Assembly (NCBI RefSeq): GCF_004119495.1
Contig: NZ_NRQU01000054.1
Coordinates: 1 to 32,870, forward strand
Direction of reading: 5' to 3'
DNA from: Flavobacterium sp. YO12
Lineage (GTDB): Bacteria > Bacteroidota > Bacteroidia > Flavobacteriales > Flavobacteriaceae
Length of the DNA: 32,870 nt
In this document: in pieces, positions 23,831 to 32,380 of the stretch
Layout of the letters: every line of letters begins with the position of its first letter
How positions within the stretch are numbered: the first letter of the stretch is position 1
The notes under the pieces: model-generated
What the model was told of the DNA's origin: nothing
What the model saw: only the letters and a program-made list of their open reading frames with translations
The model's database searches: none
Translations under genes and position numbers: made by a program

Positions 23831-25228
23831 CTATAACGTTTTCTCTTCTTCGTTAAAAACTAAAATAACTGATGTTCCAACATCAATTTTACTCTCCATC
23901 TTGAATTTTATATCCAGCAGATCTGTAATTCTTTTTACAATAGACAATCCTAATCCAGTCCCTTTAATTTCGGGATGTTCTGTTGATTTAGATCTAAAAA
24001 ATGGATTAAAAATGTTCTCCAAATCTTCTTTGGCAATACCAATTCCGTTATCAGAAATTTTACAGCTTGTTTTTCCATTTTGTTTGAATAATAAAATAGA
24101 AACTTCGCCTTTACTCTCTGTATATTTAATTGCATTTGAAATAATATTTCTCAAAATCGTAATGACCAGAAAATTATCAGACTGAACATAATAATCTTTT
24201 TCTGCTTCAAATTTAATATTGATATGCTTGCTCTTAATTTTCTCAGAATTCAAAGTCAGAACATCTAAAATTATCGCATTTAAGTATACTAATTCTGTAT
24301 TAACATCTTGCTTCTGGTTTTCAAATCTAGCCATTAACAGCAACTGATCTACCAATAAATTTAAATGATCTACTTCTCGAATACAATAGTTAATTTTTTC
24401 TTCATATTCTTTATTGTCACGAGGTTTACGTATAAGAACTTCAAGTGTACCTTTAATAACTGTAAGAGGCGTTCTTAATTCGTGAGAAGCATCTGAAGTA
24501 AATTGCTTTTCGCGTTCAATTGCATCTTCAATCCTATTTAACAAATTGTTTATGGTTTTTGAAAGCGTGTATAATTCGTCCCGCGTTTTGGGCAGCGGAA
24601 TACGTGTTTTTAAATTGTCTTTGGTAATAATTCGCGATGTATTTATAATTGCATTTATTGGTTTTATGCTACGTCCTGCAAAAAAACGGGCAATAAAAAA
24701 CAGCAACAGCAGAATTCCTAAGAACGACAAACTCATAATTTCGAACAAATTATTTAGCACCATTTTTGAGTCGGCCAGCGACATTGCAACGATAACGTAT
24801 CCTATTTTTTTATTATTAACGTGAAGTGAAACTTGAATTTGTCTAATTGCATGATCTCCCATCATGGTATCAAACAATTCGTAATCTTCTACTGAGTCTT
24901 TAAATTGAAGTGTTTCTGTTTTTAAGTTAGGCGCTTTTTCGATTACTCTTTTCTTCAAATCTAAAAACTGTACAAAAACAGGATTCACGTCTACAGTATT
25001 ATGCTCGCGTTCCTGCCATTCTTCGGCATCGATTAAAATTACTTTGCCGTTTACGACTTTTATTTCGTCTAAATGATTCTGAATTTCAACTTTTATTTTT
25101 TCATCAATATGACTGTAAACGGTATGTTTTACGATAGAATAAATAACCGAAAAAACGGCCACAATCAATAAACCTGTAGTAATAATATAATTTAATGCAA
25201 TTCTATTTTTAAAAGAAAGCTGTACCAT
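23831..25228 (-). CDS. Two-component sensor histidine kinase
   Basis: The 465-residue inner-membrane sensor has a transmembrane helix at about 13-33, an extracytoplasmic domain (34-160), a second helix at about 163-183, a HAMP linker (184-238), a HisKA domain with the phosphoacceptor His249 in DASHELRTPLTVIKG, and an ATPase domain with the N box RNIISNAIKYTE, G1 box DNGIG (393-397) and G2 box GTGLGL (423-428). The layout is like CusS/ArlS-type kinases. No sensory domain is recognisable. Its ATG directly follows the stop codon of the frameshifted response regulator, so the pair is one operon. The kinase itself looks intact. Confidence 0.93.
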   Translation of the reverse strand: MVQLSFKNRIALNYIITTGLLIVAVFSVIYSIVKHTVYSHIDEKIKVEIQNHLDEIKVVNGKVILIDAEEWQEREHNTVDVNPVFVQFLDLKKRVIEKAPNLKTETLQFKDSVEDYELFDTMMGDHAIRQIQVSLHVNNKKIGYVIVAMSLADSKMVLNNLFEIMSLSFLGILLLLFFIARFFAGRSIKPINAIINTSRIITKDNLKTRIPLPKTRDELYTLSKTINNLLNRIEDAIEREKQFTSDASHELRTPLTVIKGTLEVLIRKPRDNKEYEEKINYCIREVDHLNLLVDQLLLMARFENQKQDVNTELVYLNAIILDVLTLNSEKIKSKHINIKFEAEKDYYVQSDNFLVITILRNIISNAIKYTESKGEVSILLFKQNGKTSCKISDNGIGIAKEDLENIFNPFFRSKSTEHPEIKGTGLGLSIVKRITDLLDIKFKMESKIDVGTSVILVFNEEEKTL

Positions 25229-25895
25229 TTATAAGTCGTTAGCGATATAACCAATACCGCGAATTGTTTTTATGTAATCTTCTTCTATTTTCAGCTTTAA
25301 TTTTTTACGAATGGCATTCATAAAAACATCAATTACACCTGTATCATATTCAAAATTAATTTCCCAAACATCTTTCAAAAATCTGATTTCGAGTACAAAC
25401 TTTTCCTTTATTTTTAATTAAATAGGTAAGCAATTCAAATTCTCTTTGTGTTAATGCAATTTCTTCATCGCTTTTCAAAACTATATGTTTTGATAAATCC
25501 ATTTTAATTGTACCTAACGAAAGAACTTCTGTTCCTTTTCTATTTCTAAAATGAACTTTTATACGTTCTACTAATTCTTCAAAACTAAAAGGTTTTTTAA
25601 TATAATCATTTGCACCAGCTTTTAAACCTTCAATCGTTTCTTGTACGGTATCTTTAGCAGTCAAAAAAATAATTGGCGTTATTTGATCTTTAATTCTAAT
25701 TGCCTTGCATAAATCTAAACCATTAATTTTAGGCAGCATCCAATCTAATAAAATCAAATCAAACTTTTGCTCCTGCGTTAATTCAAAGCCTTTAGAACCG
25801 TCATTTGCTGTAGTAACCTTATACCCTTCTTCTTGCAGTCCTTGCTGCAAAAACTGAACGATACCTAACTCATCTTCCACGATTAAAATATGCAT
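25229..25895 (-). pseudogene. OmpR-family response regulator with a one-base frameshift
   Basis: Reading starts at ATG 25895 (MHILIVEDELGIVQF). The receiver domain is intact: acidic pair near residues 8-9, phosphoacceptor Asp in LILLDWMLP, Thr in IFLTAKD, Lys in YIKKPFSFEE. The winged-helix domain starts normally (ALTQREFELLTYLIKNKGK), but after TRNQIFE the frame runs into a stop. In the frame reached by skipping one base, the domain continues with DVWEINFEYDTGVIDVF and ends with TIRGIGYIANDL at TAA 25229. The 667-base span equals 222 codons plus one. The extra base lies in 25373-25381, in the T-rich/A-rich run. The complete protein would have 221 residues. Either a real inactivation, a base-call error or programmed frameshifting. 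Confidence 0.9.
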
Positions 25896-25931
25896 ATGTT
25901 TTTTTATTAAATTTTTTACTTTTGGACCAGT

Positions 25932-25939
25932 CAAAGATA
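25932..25939 (-). promoter_or_regulatory. Candidate -7 promoter element of the two-component operon
   Basis: On the minus strand TATCTTTG matches TAnnTTTG, with TTTTG about 16 bases upstream (25956-25960). It would give a leader of about 30 bases before the response-regulator ATG. Confidence 0.55.
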
Positions 25940-25995
25940 AAAATTTTAAATTTCTCAAAACATTAAAACTCATTAGAATAACCTGCAAGCATAAT

Positions 25996-26023
25996 CTTAA
26001 GAAAACATTAAGTTAACACTAAG
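25996..26023. promoter_or_regulatory. Three direct repeats at 11-bp spacing (operator candidate)
   Basis: TAAG occurs at 25998, 26009 and 26020, each within CTTAAG, ATTAAG or ACTAAG; the spacing is exactly 11 bp, one helical turn. Head-to-tail 11-bp repeats are the usual target of OmpR/PhoB-family regulators. The site lies between the divergent response regulator and the LTA-synthase-like gene. Confidence 0.55.
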
Positions 26024-26066
26024 TAAGGTAAAAGTATAACTTCATCTATTATTAATTTATCAACCT

Positions 26067-26074
26067 TAATTTTG
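26067..26074 (+). promoter_or_regulatory. Candidate -7 promoter element of the LTA-synthase-like gene
   Basis: TAATTTTG fits TAnnTTTG and ends 16 bases before the ATG at 26091. The upstream TTG box is not clear, as might be expected of an activator-dependent promoter. Confidence 0.5.
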
Positions 26075-26090
26075 CCCAAAATACTACATC

Positions 26091-28181
26091 ATGACATTTT
26101 ACAAAAAGCTTACCCCATTTTATCATTTGGCATTGTTCTATTTCATTATCAGTTTACTACTGCGAATTGTTCTGTTTTTTCATCCTATTACTCAAACTTC
26201 ATTTTCATTTCTTGAAAGTTTAAAAATCTTTTGCCTAGGATTAATTTCTGATTTTTTCGTTTTTACAGTTGCTAGTTTTTTTCTATGGTTATATCTAATT
26301 TTTATTTCAAATTCTAAATACAATAAGCCTTCAGGTTATATTATTTTTGGGGTTTTTACTGCTGCTTTTTTGTATGTTGCTTCAGGAAAAAGTGTTTTTG
26401 ATCAATACGGAGGTGCTTTACCTAAAATAGTTCTAATTTTTGTGGGAATCAAAACGGTTCTATTTGCGCTTATGCTTTTTCTTCCTAAATGGAGAGACAA
26501 AATTAGATTCTGGCTTTTTGCTTTTGTGATTTTTCTTTACGTTTTACTAATCCTTCAAAATGGTTTAAGCGAATACTTTTTTTGGAATGAATTTGGTGTA
26601 AAATACAACTTTATAGCTGTTAATTATTTAATTTACACAAACGAAGTAATTGGAAACATTATGCAGTCTTATCCTGTAGTTCCAATCTTTTCAGCTTTAT
26701 TCTTGGTAACAGGAACGATAACTTATTATATCCTGAAAAAAAACAAAAACTACATTTATGAAATTCCAACTTTAAAAGAGAAACTACAAATCTCAGGTGT
26801 ATATTGGAGTTTATTTCTGATTTCTTTAATAGCTGTTCCAACTTTATCTAAAACAGAAAACTCAAAGAATGTTTTTGTTAATGAATTACAATCAAACGGT
26901 ATCTATAAATTCTATTTGGCTTTTCAAAACAGTAAACTTGACTATTTCAAGTTTTACAAAACAATTCCGCACGACAAAGCTTTTGCAATTCTAAAAGAGG
27001 AATTGCCTATTGCTTCTCCAGAAGATACAACTCACGAAATAAAAAGTGACTCTGCTGAAATACGCAAAAATGTTGTTTTAATTACAATCGAAAGTTTAAG
27101 CGCTGATTTCATGAAGGCTTATGGAAACTCGCAAAACATTACTCCATTTTTAGACAGTTTGTCACAAAAAAGTCTTCAGTTTACCAATTTGTATGCTGCA
27201 GGAAATAGAACTGTTCGCGGTCTTGAAGCCGTAACTTTATGCCTGCCGCCAACTGCTGGAGAAAGTGTTGTAAAGAGAGAGGATAATAAAAATAAATTCT
27301 CGACTGGTGCACTTTTTAAACAAAAAGGGTACAATGTGAAGTTTATGTATGGCGGTGATGCTTTCTTTGATAATATGAGAGATTTTTATTCTGGAAATGA
27401 TTATCAAATTATAGACAAATCAAGTTTCTCACCAGAAGAAATCACATTTTCTAATGTTTGGGGAGTATGTGATGAAGATATGTATAAAAAAGCGGTAAAA
27501 ATAATGACAGCCGAAGCCAAAGAAAATAAACCATTCTTTAATCATATTATGACGGTGAGCAACCACAGACCTTTTACATATCCTAATAATAAAATTGATA
27601 TTCCAGGCGACATAAAATCTCGTGACGGAGGTGTAAAATACACTGATTATGCCTTAAGCCGATTTTTTGAAATGGCTCGTAAACAGCCTTGGTTTAATAA
27701 TACTGTTTTTGTAATTGTGGCAGATCATTGTGCTTCGAGCGCTGGAAAAACAGAACTGCCTTTGGATAAATACCGAATTCCGGCAATTATTTATACTCCA
27801 AATGGCAAACCTCAAAAATTCAATAAACTAATGTCTCAAATAGACATTATGCCAACATTATTCGGCTTATTACATTTTGATTATAAAAGTAAATTCTTCG
27901 GACAGGATGTTCTTAAAGATAATTACAAACCAAGGGCTTTTATTGCGACTTACCAAGATTTAGGTTTAATAAAAGATGATGTGTTAACTGTTTTATCTCC
28001 TAAACAGCAAGTTAAACAGTTTTCACTGAAAATAAATCCGAAGACAGGAGTTGCTCCAGAATTTCAAGTTGATTATGACGAAATTCCGCTAAAAACTGAA
28101 AAACTAAGTTTGGTAAACGAAACGATTTCTTACTATCAATCGGCTTCGTATGTATTGAAGGAAAAGAAATATCAGAAATAA
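26091..28181 (+). CDS. LTA-synthase/OpgB-type membrane phosphotransferase (sulfatase fold)
   Basis: A 696-residue protein with about five N-terminal membrane helices (roughly residues 11-31, 46-72, 82-98, 112-131, 138-156) and another helix near 196-214, then an extracytoplasmic alkaline-phosphatase/sulfatase-fold domain from about 325. Metal and catalytic residues line up with LtaS-like enzymes: Glu334 in TIESLSADF, Thr374 in AGNRTVRGLEAV as nucleophile, His492 in SNHRPF, and Asp545-His546 in VIVADHCAS. Relatives transfer phosphoglycerol or phosphoethanolamine from phospholipids to polymers or glycans at the cell surface. The true acceptor in a Gram-negative flavobacterium is unknown. It is divergent from a two-component operon, with an operator candidate between, and is followed by a strong terminator. 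Confidence 0.9.
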   Translation: MTFYKKLTPFYHLALFYFIISLLLRIVLFFHPITQTSFSFLESLKIFCLGLISDFFVFTVASFFLWLYLIFISNSKYNKPSGYIIFGVFTAAFLYVASGKSVFDQYGGALPKIVLIFVGIKTVLFALMLFLPKWRDKIRFWLFAFVIFLYVLLILQNGLSEYFFWNEFGVKYNFIAVNYLIYTNEVIGNIMQSYPVVPIFSALFLVTGTITYYILKKNKNYIYEIPTLKEKLQISGVYWSLFLISLIAVPTLSKTENSKNVFVNELQSNGIYKFYLAFQNSKLDYFKFYKTIPHDKAFAILKEELPIASPEDTTHEIKSDSAEIRKNVVLITIESLSADFMKAYGNSQNITPFLDSLSQKSLQFTNLYAAGNRTVRGLEAVTLCLPPTAGESVVKREDNKNKFSTGALFKQKGYNVKFMYGGDAFFDNMRDFYSGNDYQIIDKSSFSPEEITFSNVWGVCDEDMYKKAVKIMTAEAKENKPFFNHIMTVSNHRPFTYPNNKIDIPGDIKSRDGGVKYTDYALSRFFEMARKQPWFNNTVFVIVADHCASSAGKTELPLDKYRIPAIIYTPNGKPQKFNKLMSQIDIMPTLFGLLHFDYKSKFFGQDVLKDNYKPRAFIATYQDLGLIKDDVLTVLSPKQQVKQFSLKINPKTGVAPEFQVDYDEIPLKTEKLSLVNETISYYQSASYVLKEKKYQK

Positions 28182-28227
28182 TTTCTTTTAAAAGTTCAAT
28201 AAAAAATTCCAAATTCTATTTATAAAG

Positions 28228-28261
28228 AAAAGCCTCAATTTCATTTGAAATTGAGGCTTTT
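28228..28261. terminator. Bidirectional terminator with a 16-bp perfect stem
   Basis: AAAAGCCTCAATTTCA and TGAAATTGAGGCTTTT pair without mismatch around a 2-base loop. It lies between the convergent LTA-synthase-like and nuclease genes and has the A/T-run structure needed to stop both. Confidence 0.9.
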
Positions 28262-28309
28262 GTGTATTACTGTTATATTTTCAAGTTGAAACTTCTAACA
28301 AAAAAAGTT

Positions 28310-29308
28310 CTAGTCGTTTTGATTTTTCATTCCGAATAAATCTCCTTTTTGAAACAATTTTAAATCATCCTGCAAAGCTTGATGATTTCTTTGTGTAACA
28401 GCTGGCGAATCTAAATCGCTCAAATCTGGTTTTCCAGCATTTACCCATGCTGTATACCAAAAACTTGCTGTTGCAGTAATCGCTTTTTTCATTTGAGTTT
28501 CAACCATTCCGTTTAAATCTTGATGAAGTTTTTTCGCATACTCATCAGAGAAAACAGGTGTGTTGTATTTACTTTTTAATACTTTTCCATCTGTATCCAT
28601 TTTAAAAACTTGATTTTCTGGAGTTGCAGTTCTTAACTTTTTGTCGATATCTAATAACGGTTTCACTAAACTGTGCGTATCGTTTATCATATCCCAAGTT
28701 GCTTTATGAACATCAGCATAATATTGAGCTTCAGGAACATTTAGCTTGTAATTTTTAGCAAATAACTCAGGAAGTCTGCTTTCCCAAAGAGAATGAATTC
28801 CTTTTTGATCGCTCAATTGTCCGTCATGATTTGCCGAAGTGTGTAATGGCATATGCGCATCACCAATATAATGACCTAAATCTGCAGCAAGAAATAAAAT
28901 TTCTGCTCTATTTTTATCTTTAAAAGCTTTGGTTAGCTTAGCCATCATATCCTCGATATACCAAGGTAAAATTCCGTTATTGTTCAGAAACTTACTATCG
29001 TATTTTTTCTTTGCTTCTTCTAAAGTTTTTGGAATACTATCAGCAGAACCAAAGTTTTCCATATCAAAATAATGTCTAGGATTCTCGTCTTTGTAATTTA
29101 AAGCATATTTACGAATATCTGGAACAGATGCTTCTTGAGTAATAAAATCGATGTGATTGTAAAAGAAAATCTGAAGTGGTTTTGGTAAAGCCATTACAGC
29201 AGCTTTATTAATTCTTTCATGGCCTACAATTCCCCATGATAAAGTAAAAAAACCTATGATTAATGCAAAAAAAGCAATTAATCTTGGTCTCATTTTGAAG
29301 TTTTTCAT
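28310..29308 (-). CDS. Secreted S1/P1-type zinc nuclease
   Basis: Predicted exported enzyme that hydrolyses single-stranded nucleic acids or 3'-nucleotides with three zinc ions. The 332-residue precursor has a signal peptide whose cleavage after LS would expose Trp25, matching the N-terminal Trp ligand of nuclease P1. The other ligands fall in order: His30 (GIVGHE), Asp64 (VPDIRK), His79 (PRHYFD), His146 and Asp150 (LGHYIGDAHMPLH, with His156), His172 and Glu176 in GIHSLWE. The last is a Glu where P1 has Asp. Two start codons, 29308 and 29293, are possible. A bacterial phospholipase C of the same fold is a less likely alternative. Confidence 0.88.
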   Translation of the reverse strand: MKNFKMRPRLIAFFALIIGFFTLSWGIVGHERINKAAVMALPKPLQIFFYNHIDFITQEASVPDIRKYALNYKDENPRHYFDMENFGSADSIPKTLEEAKKKYDSKFLNNNGILPWYIEDMMAKLTKAFKDKNRAEILFLAADLGHYIGDAHMPLHTSANHDGQLSDQKGIHSLWESRLPELFAKNYKLNVPEAQYYADVHKATWDMINDTHSLVKPLLDIDKKLRTATPENQVFKMDTDGKVLKSKYNTPVFSDEYAKKLHQDLNGMVETQMKKAITATASFWYTAWVNAGKPDLSDLDSPAVTQRNHQALQDDLKLFQKGDLFGMKNQND

Positions 29309-29328
29309 TTTTGTTTTTATTTGAGAGA

Positions 29329-29336
29329 CAAATTTA
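29329..29336 (-). promoter_or_regulatory. Candidate -7 promoter element of the nuclease gene
   Basis: TAAATTTG on the minus strand matches TAnnTTTG about 21 bases before the ATG at 29308. Confidence 0.5.
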
Positions 29337-29355
29337 CCTTATTTAAAGATAATTT

Positions 29356-29381
29356 AAAAGAATCGCTTTTAAGATTCTTTT
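29356..29381. repeat. 9-bp inverted repeat upstream of the nuclease gene
   Basis: AAAAGAATC and GATTCTTTT flank an 8-base spacer, just upstream of the nuclease promoter and between two divergent genes. No upstream gene ends here, so an operator is more likely than a terminator. Confidence 0.5.
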
Positions 29382-29449
29382 AATTTAACCTCTAACCTTT
29401 TTTAAACCATATAAGTATGGTAAATATAAAATAGTGAGAATTTTTCTTG

Positions 29450-29457
29450 TATGTTTG
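29450..29457 (+). promoter_or_regulatory. Candidate -7 promoter element of the 29481 gene
   Basis: TATGTTTG matches TAnnTTTG and ends 23 bases before the ATG at 29481. It overlaps the alternative upstream start at 29451, which argues against that start. Confidence 0.5.
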
Positions 29458-29480
29458 TTTCGGTATTAAATCTTACAAAT

Positions 29481-30434
29481 ATGCGCCTCTTTATTCTAAA
29501 TTTCGCTCTCTTTTTTAGTTCACTTTGTTTAGCCCAAGAAACTGATATACAATTAAAAAATGTCAGCGATACTATTCTAAATACAAAAAGGGTACTTAAA
29601 GTATCTGGTTCGCTTGATCCTGTAAAAACAATGCAAAAATTGTTTCCAGGTAAACTATACAATTTATCAGATCATAATACTTTTGTAAGCTGGAAATGTA
29701 ACAACTGTAAACCGCAGCCTTTTATTGATGCAAATGGTGTTGAAGGAGATCAGCTATTTCCGTATAAAGATGGTGTTGCGACGAGACTTCTGAGCAATAT
29801 AGATTATTCTGATTCGAAAGGTAATCAATTCAAATTATTGACTTTTAACCATTCTTTTTATGATGCCGATGGTGCACAAACTGGCCGCTTCTCTGGCGGA
29901 TTAATTGGTGTTGCCAAATTTGCTAAAAATGGATCCGTTTGGGAAATGAAATCTTTTCAGCCTGCTATTGCGGCATTTGGTGCATTTTCGAGAGCACCCA
30001 CACCAAAACTTGTCGAAATTGGCGAAGATCAATATGCGTTTACTATAGAACATGCAAACGGCGGTGCAGGTGCTCCTTACAATGGTTATTTATATCTTAT
30101 TGGTGGTTTTGATGGTAAATACCAGCCTTTGATGGAATTGGGCTATTATTCTTTATTTAATAATGGTGGAAATTCTGAATGGTCTAGTTCGTACAAAGTA
30201 ATCAACGATGGTACGAAAAAGTTTTTTAGAGATTTTGCCATTACTACGACTGGTTTTTACAAAAAAGCAAAAGGTACAGAAGATGATTATGATGTAGATT
30301 TACCAACAGAAATTATTGAACTGGCAAAAACGAAAAAACAATTTAATTTCGTAATTGAAAAAAGACTTTCTTTTTCTGGAAAATGGTATAAAATTACAGG
30401 CAAACCAACTGTCAAATTCTCAAATGTGAAATAA
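29481..30434 (+). CDS. Exported protein of unknown function
   Basis: A 317-residue protein from ATG 29481 (MRLFILNFALFFSSLCLA) with a clear signal peptide cleaved before QETD. I recognise no family. The mature protein is rich in Gly, Phe, Tyr and Asn, with segments such as FVSWKCNNCKPQPFID (a Cys-x-x-Cys), RFSGGLIGVAKFAKNGS and IEHANGGAGAPYNGYLYLIGG, which suggest a beta-rich fold outside the cytoplasm. An ATG at 29451 in the same frame would destroy the signal peptide. It is divergent from the S1/P1 nuclease and convergent with the YeiH-family gene, five bases away. Confidence 0.82.
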   Translation: MRLFILNFALFFSSLCLAQETDIQLKNVSDTILNTKRVLKVSGSLDPVKTMQKLFPGKLYNLSDHNTFVSWKCNNCKPQPFIDANGVEGDQLFPYKDGVATRLLSNIDYSDSKGNQFKLLTFNHSFYDADGAQTGRFSGGLIGVAKFAKNGSVWEMKSFQPAIAAFGAFSRAPTPKLVEIGEDQYAFTIEHANGGAGAPYNGYLYLIGGFDGKYQPLMELGYYSLFNNGGNSEWSSSYKVINDGTKKFFRDFAITTTGFYKKAKGTEDDYDVDLPTEIIELAKTKKQFNFVIEKRLSFSGKWYKITGKPTVKFSNVK

Positions 30435-30439
30435 TCGTT

Positions 30440-31405
30440 TTAACCGAGATAAAGAATTGATACTAAACCTAAAACAGCTATAAAAATCCATAAAAATACG
30501 CCTTGCAGTAAAGGCTTTACTCCTACTGATTTTAAGGTTTTTACATTCAATGTTGCTCCTATTAAAAACAAGGTTATCGTTAATCCAATTTTTGCAATAT
30601 TTACAATATGCGGCGCAATTACTGCTGTTGCAGGGACATAACTATTTAAAAGCATAGCGACAATAAACAAACCTATGAAATAAGGAATTTTAATCTTTGA
30701 ATTTTTACTTTTAAAAATTGCCGCTGTCAAAATCGAAATTGGAATAATCCATAAGGCTCTTGCTAGTTTTACTGTTGTAGCGATTTGCAATGCTTCGGCT
30801 CCATATTTATTTGCTGCGCCAACTACAGAACTGGTATCATGAATAGCAATCGCACACCATAATCCGAAATCTTTTTGCGATAAATCAAGCTGATGACCAA
30901 TAAATGGAAAAACGAATAAGGCGATTGAATTTAATATAAATATTACTCCTAAAGCTATTGAGGTTTGGTTTTCGTTTGATTTTATTACTGGTGAAATTGC
31001 TGCTATGGCACTTCCTCCACAAATTGCAGTCCCACACGATATTAAGTGAGATGTTTTTTTATCGGTTTTTAACCATTTGCCTAAAAAAGTTCCTAAAATT
31101 AAAGTACTGAATATGGAGAATATAGTTAGTAAGAAGCCTTCTTTTCCAGCCGAAATGGCACTTGATGCATTCATCCCGAATCCTAAACCAATAACGGAGA
31201 ACTGTAATAAAAAAGTGATTGCTTTATTATTGAATTCTACAAATGGATTACCAAAGATGTTTACAATTACAACTCCAAACAGCAAAGCAATTGGTGGTGA
31301 AATGATCGAAAATAAGCATAAAAAGATAACAGCTGCAAAAATGGCTTGTTGTAAGTAACGATTAACTTCGAATAATTGTGAGGCTGTATGTTCTTTTGTT
31401 TTCAA
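30440..31405 (-). CDS. YeiH-family (UPF0324) putative sulfate exporter
   Basis: A 321-residue inner-membrane protein with about ten hydrophobic helices. The family signatures GTAICGGSAIAAISPVI and HDTSSVVGAANKYG, followed by ATTVKLARALWIIPI, are clear. The start codon is TTG at 31405: the plus strand reads CAA there, no ATG occurs in frame between an upstream TAA and residue 79, and starting at residue 79 would remove the first helices. It lies 75 bases after a LysR regulator on the same strand, with a palindrome at 31482-31498 placed like a LysR binding site. Transport substrate is not established for this family. Confidence 0.88.
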   Translation of the reverse strand: MKTKEHTASQLFEVNRYLQQAIFAAVIFLCLFSIISPPIALLFGVVIVNIFGNPFVEFNNKAITFLLQFSVIGLGFGMNASSAISAGKEGFLLTIFSIFSTLILGTFLGKWLKTDKKTSHLISCGTAICGGSAIAAISPVIKSNENQTSIALGVIFILNSIALFVFPFIGHQLDLSQKDFGLWCAIAIHDTSSVVGAANKYGAEALQIATTVKLARALWIIPISILTAAIFKSKNSKIKIPYFIGLFIVAMLLNSYVPATAVIAPHIVNIAKIGLTITLFLIGATLNVKTLKSVGVKPLLQGVFLWIFIAVLGLVSILYLG

Positions 31406-31480
31406 AATAGAATAATTAAAAATTTATTCTGCAAAGTTCTATCCTTTTACACGAAACTCCCAATCGCAAATTACAATCGA

Positions 31481-32377
31481 CTATAACTTCAAGTTATAAT
31501 GATTTGATATATTTTGAATAAAAAGCTCTGATAACGAATCAGATTTACCTAACAATGTGATGATATAAAAGTACCTATCTACAGATAATTCTTCTACATC
31601 CAAAACCATTAATTCTTTATTTTTCAACTCTTTACTTACTGCATGAATAGACATAAAAGCAAAACAGTCTGAATTTAATAAATACGATTTAATACTTTCT
31701 GTACTTCCTAACTGCATTTCGATTTGTAAATCTGAAAATTTCAAACCTGCTTTTTTCAATGCGTATTCTATAACTTCAAGTGTTCCTGATCCACGTTCAC
31801 GCGTTATGAATTTCATTGATTTTAAATCACTTACTGAAATTTCATTTTTTTTCACAAACGGATTATTACTATTGCATACCAAAACCAATTCGTCCTTTAA
31901 AAACGGAATATACTTTATGGATTGATTTTTTGACTGCCCTTCGACAATTCCAATTTCAATTTCTTTGTTTATTAAAGCATTTTCGATTTGTTCTGTATTT
32001 CCGTTTAACAAATTGACTTTTATGTCTTTTTGCTTTTGATGAAAATGCGCTAAAACTGGAGAAATAATATATTGAGAAATTGTTGTACTTGCTCCTAATC
32101 GCAATAAACCTTGGCGTTCGTTAATAAAAGAACTCATTTCAAAATCGATCTCGCGATAAATTTCAAAGATCTCTTTTGCATGTTTTAGCAGAATTTCTCC
32201 AGCTGGAGTTAAAGCAATTTTAGAACCGTTTCGTTCAAAAAGCTTTGTTTTATAGGTTTCCTCGAGTTCTTGAATATGCTTAGAAACGGCAGGCTGCGTA
32301 ATGTATAGCTCTGTTGCCGCTTTAGTAAAATTAAGGCGGAGCGCAACGGTGTAGAATACTTTTAACCTGAAATCCAT
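31481..32377 (-). CDS. LysR-family transcriptional regulator
   Basis: A 298-residue regulator of normal length. Residues 1-60 form the winged helix-turn-helix (DFRLKVFYTVALRLNFTKAA, then AVSKHIQELEETYKTKLFER); the rest is the two-lobed effector domain with EIGIVEGQS and ITRERGSGTLEVIEYALKKA. The latter GSGT effector-site pattern resembles CysL/CbbR-like members. It precedes the YeiH-family gene on the same strand, an arrangement matching the yeiE-yeiH pairing known elsewhere, so it probably controls it. The coding 3' end contains a perfect 17-bp palindrome. Confidence 0.92.
   Translation of the reverse strand: MDFRLKVFYTVALRLNFTKAATELYITQPAVSKHIQELEETYKTKLFERNGSKIALTPAGEILLKHAKEIFEIYREIDFEMSSFINERQGLLRLGASTTISQYIISPVLAHFHQKQKDIKVNLLNGNTEQIENALINKEIEIGIVEGQSKNQSIKYIPFLKDELVLVCNSNNPFVKKNEISVSDLKSMKFITRERGSGTLEVIEYALKKAGLKFSDLQIEMQLGSTESIKSYLLNSDCFAFMSIHAVSKELKNKELMVLDVEELSVDRYFYIITLLGKSDSLSELFIQNISNHYNLKL
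31482..31498. promoter_or_regulatory. LysR-box-like palindrome upstream of the YeiH-family gene
   Basis: TATAACTTCAAGTTATA is a perfect 17-bp palindrome containing the T-N11-A pattern of LysR targets. It overlaps the last codons of the regulator gene. Its centre (31490) is about 85 bases before the TTG start of the membrane protein. Confidence 0.5.
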
Positions 32378-32380
32378 AAT

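Noticed and set aside
25356..25895. A naturally short response regulator ending at 25356
   Set aside because: The missing part of the DNA-binding domain is present in the adjacent frame with full coding quality, so the short form is a frameshift product, not a design.
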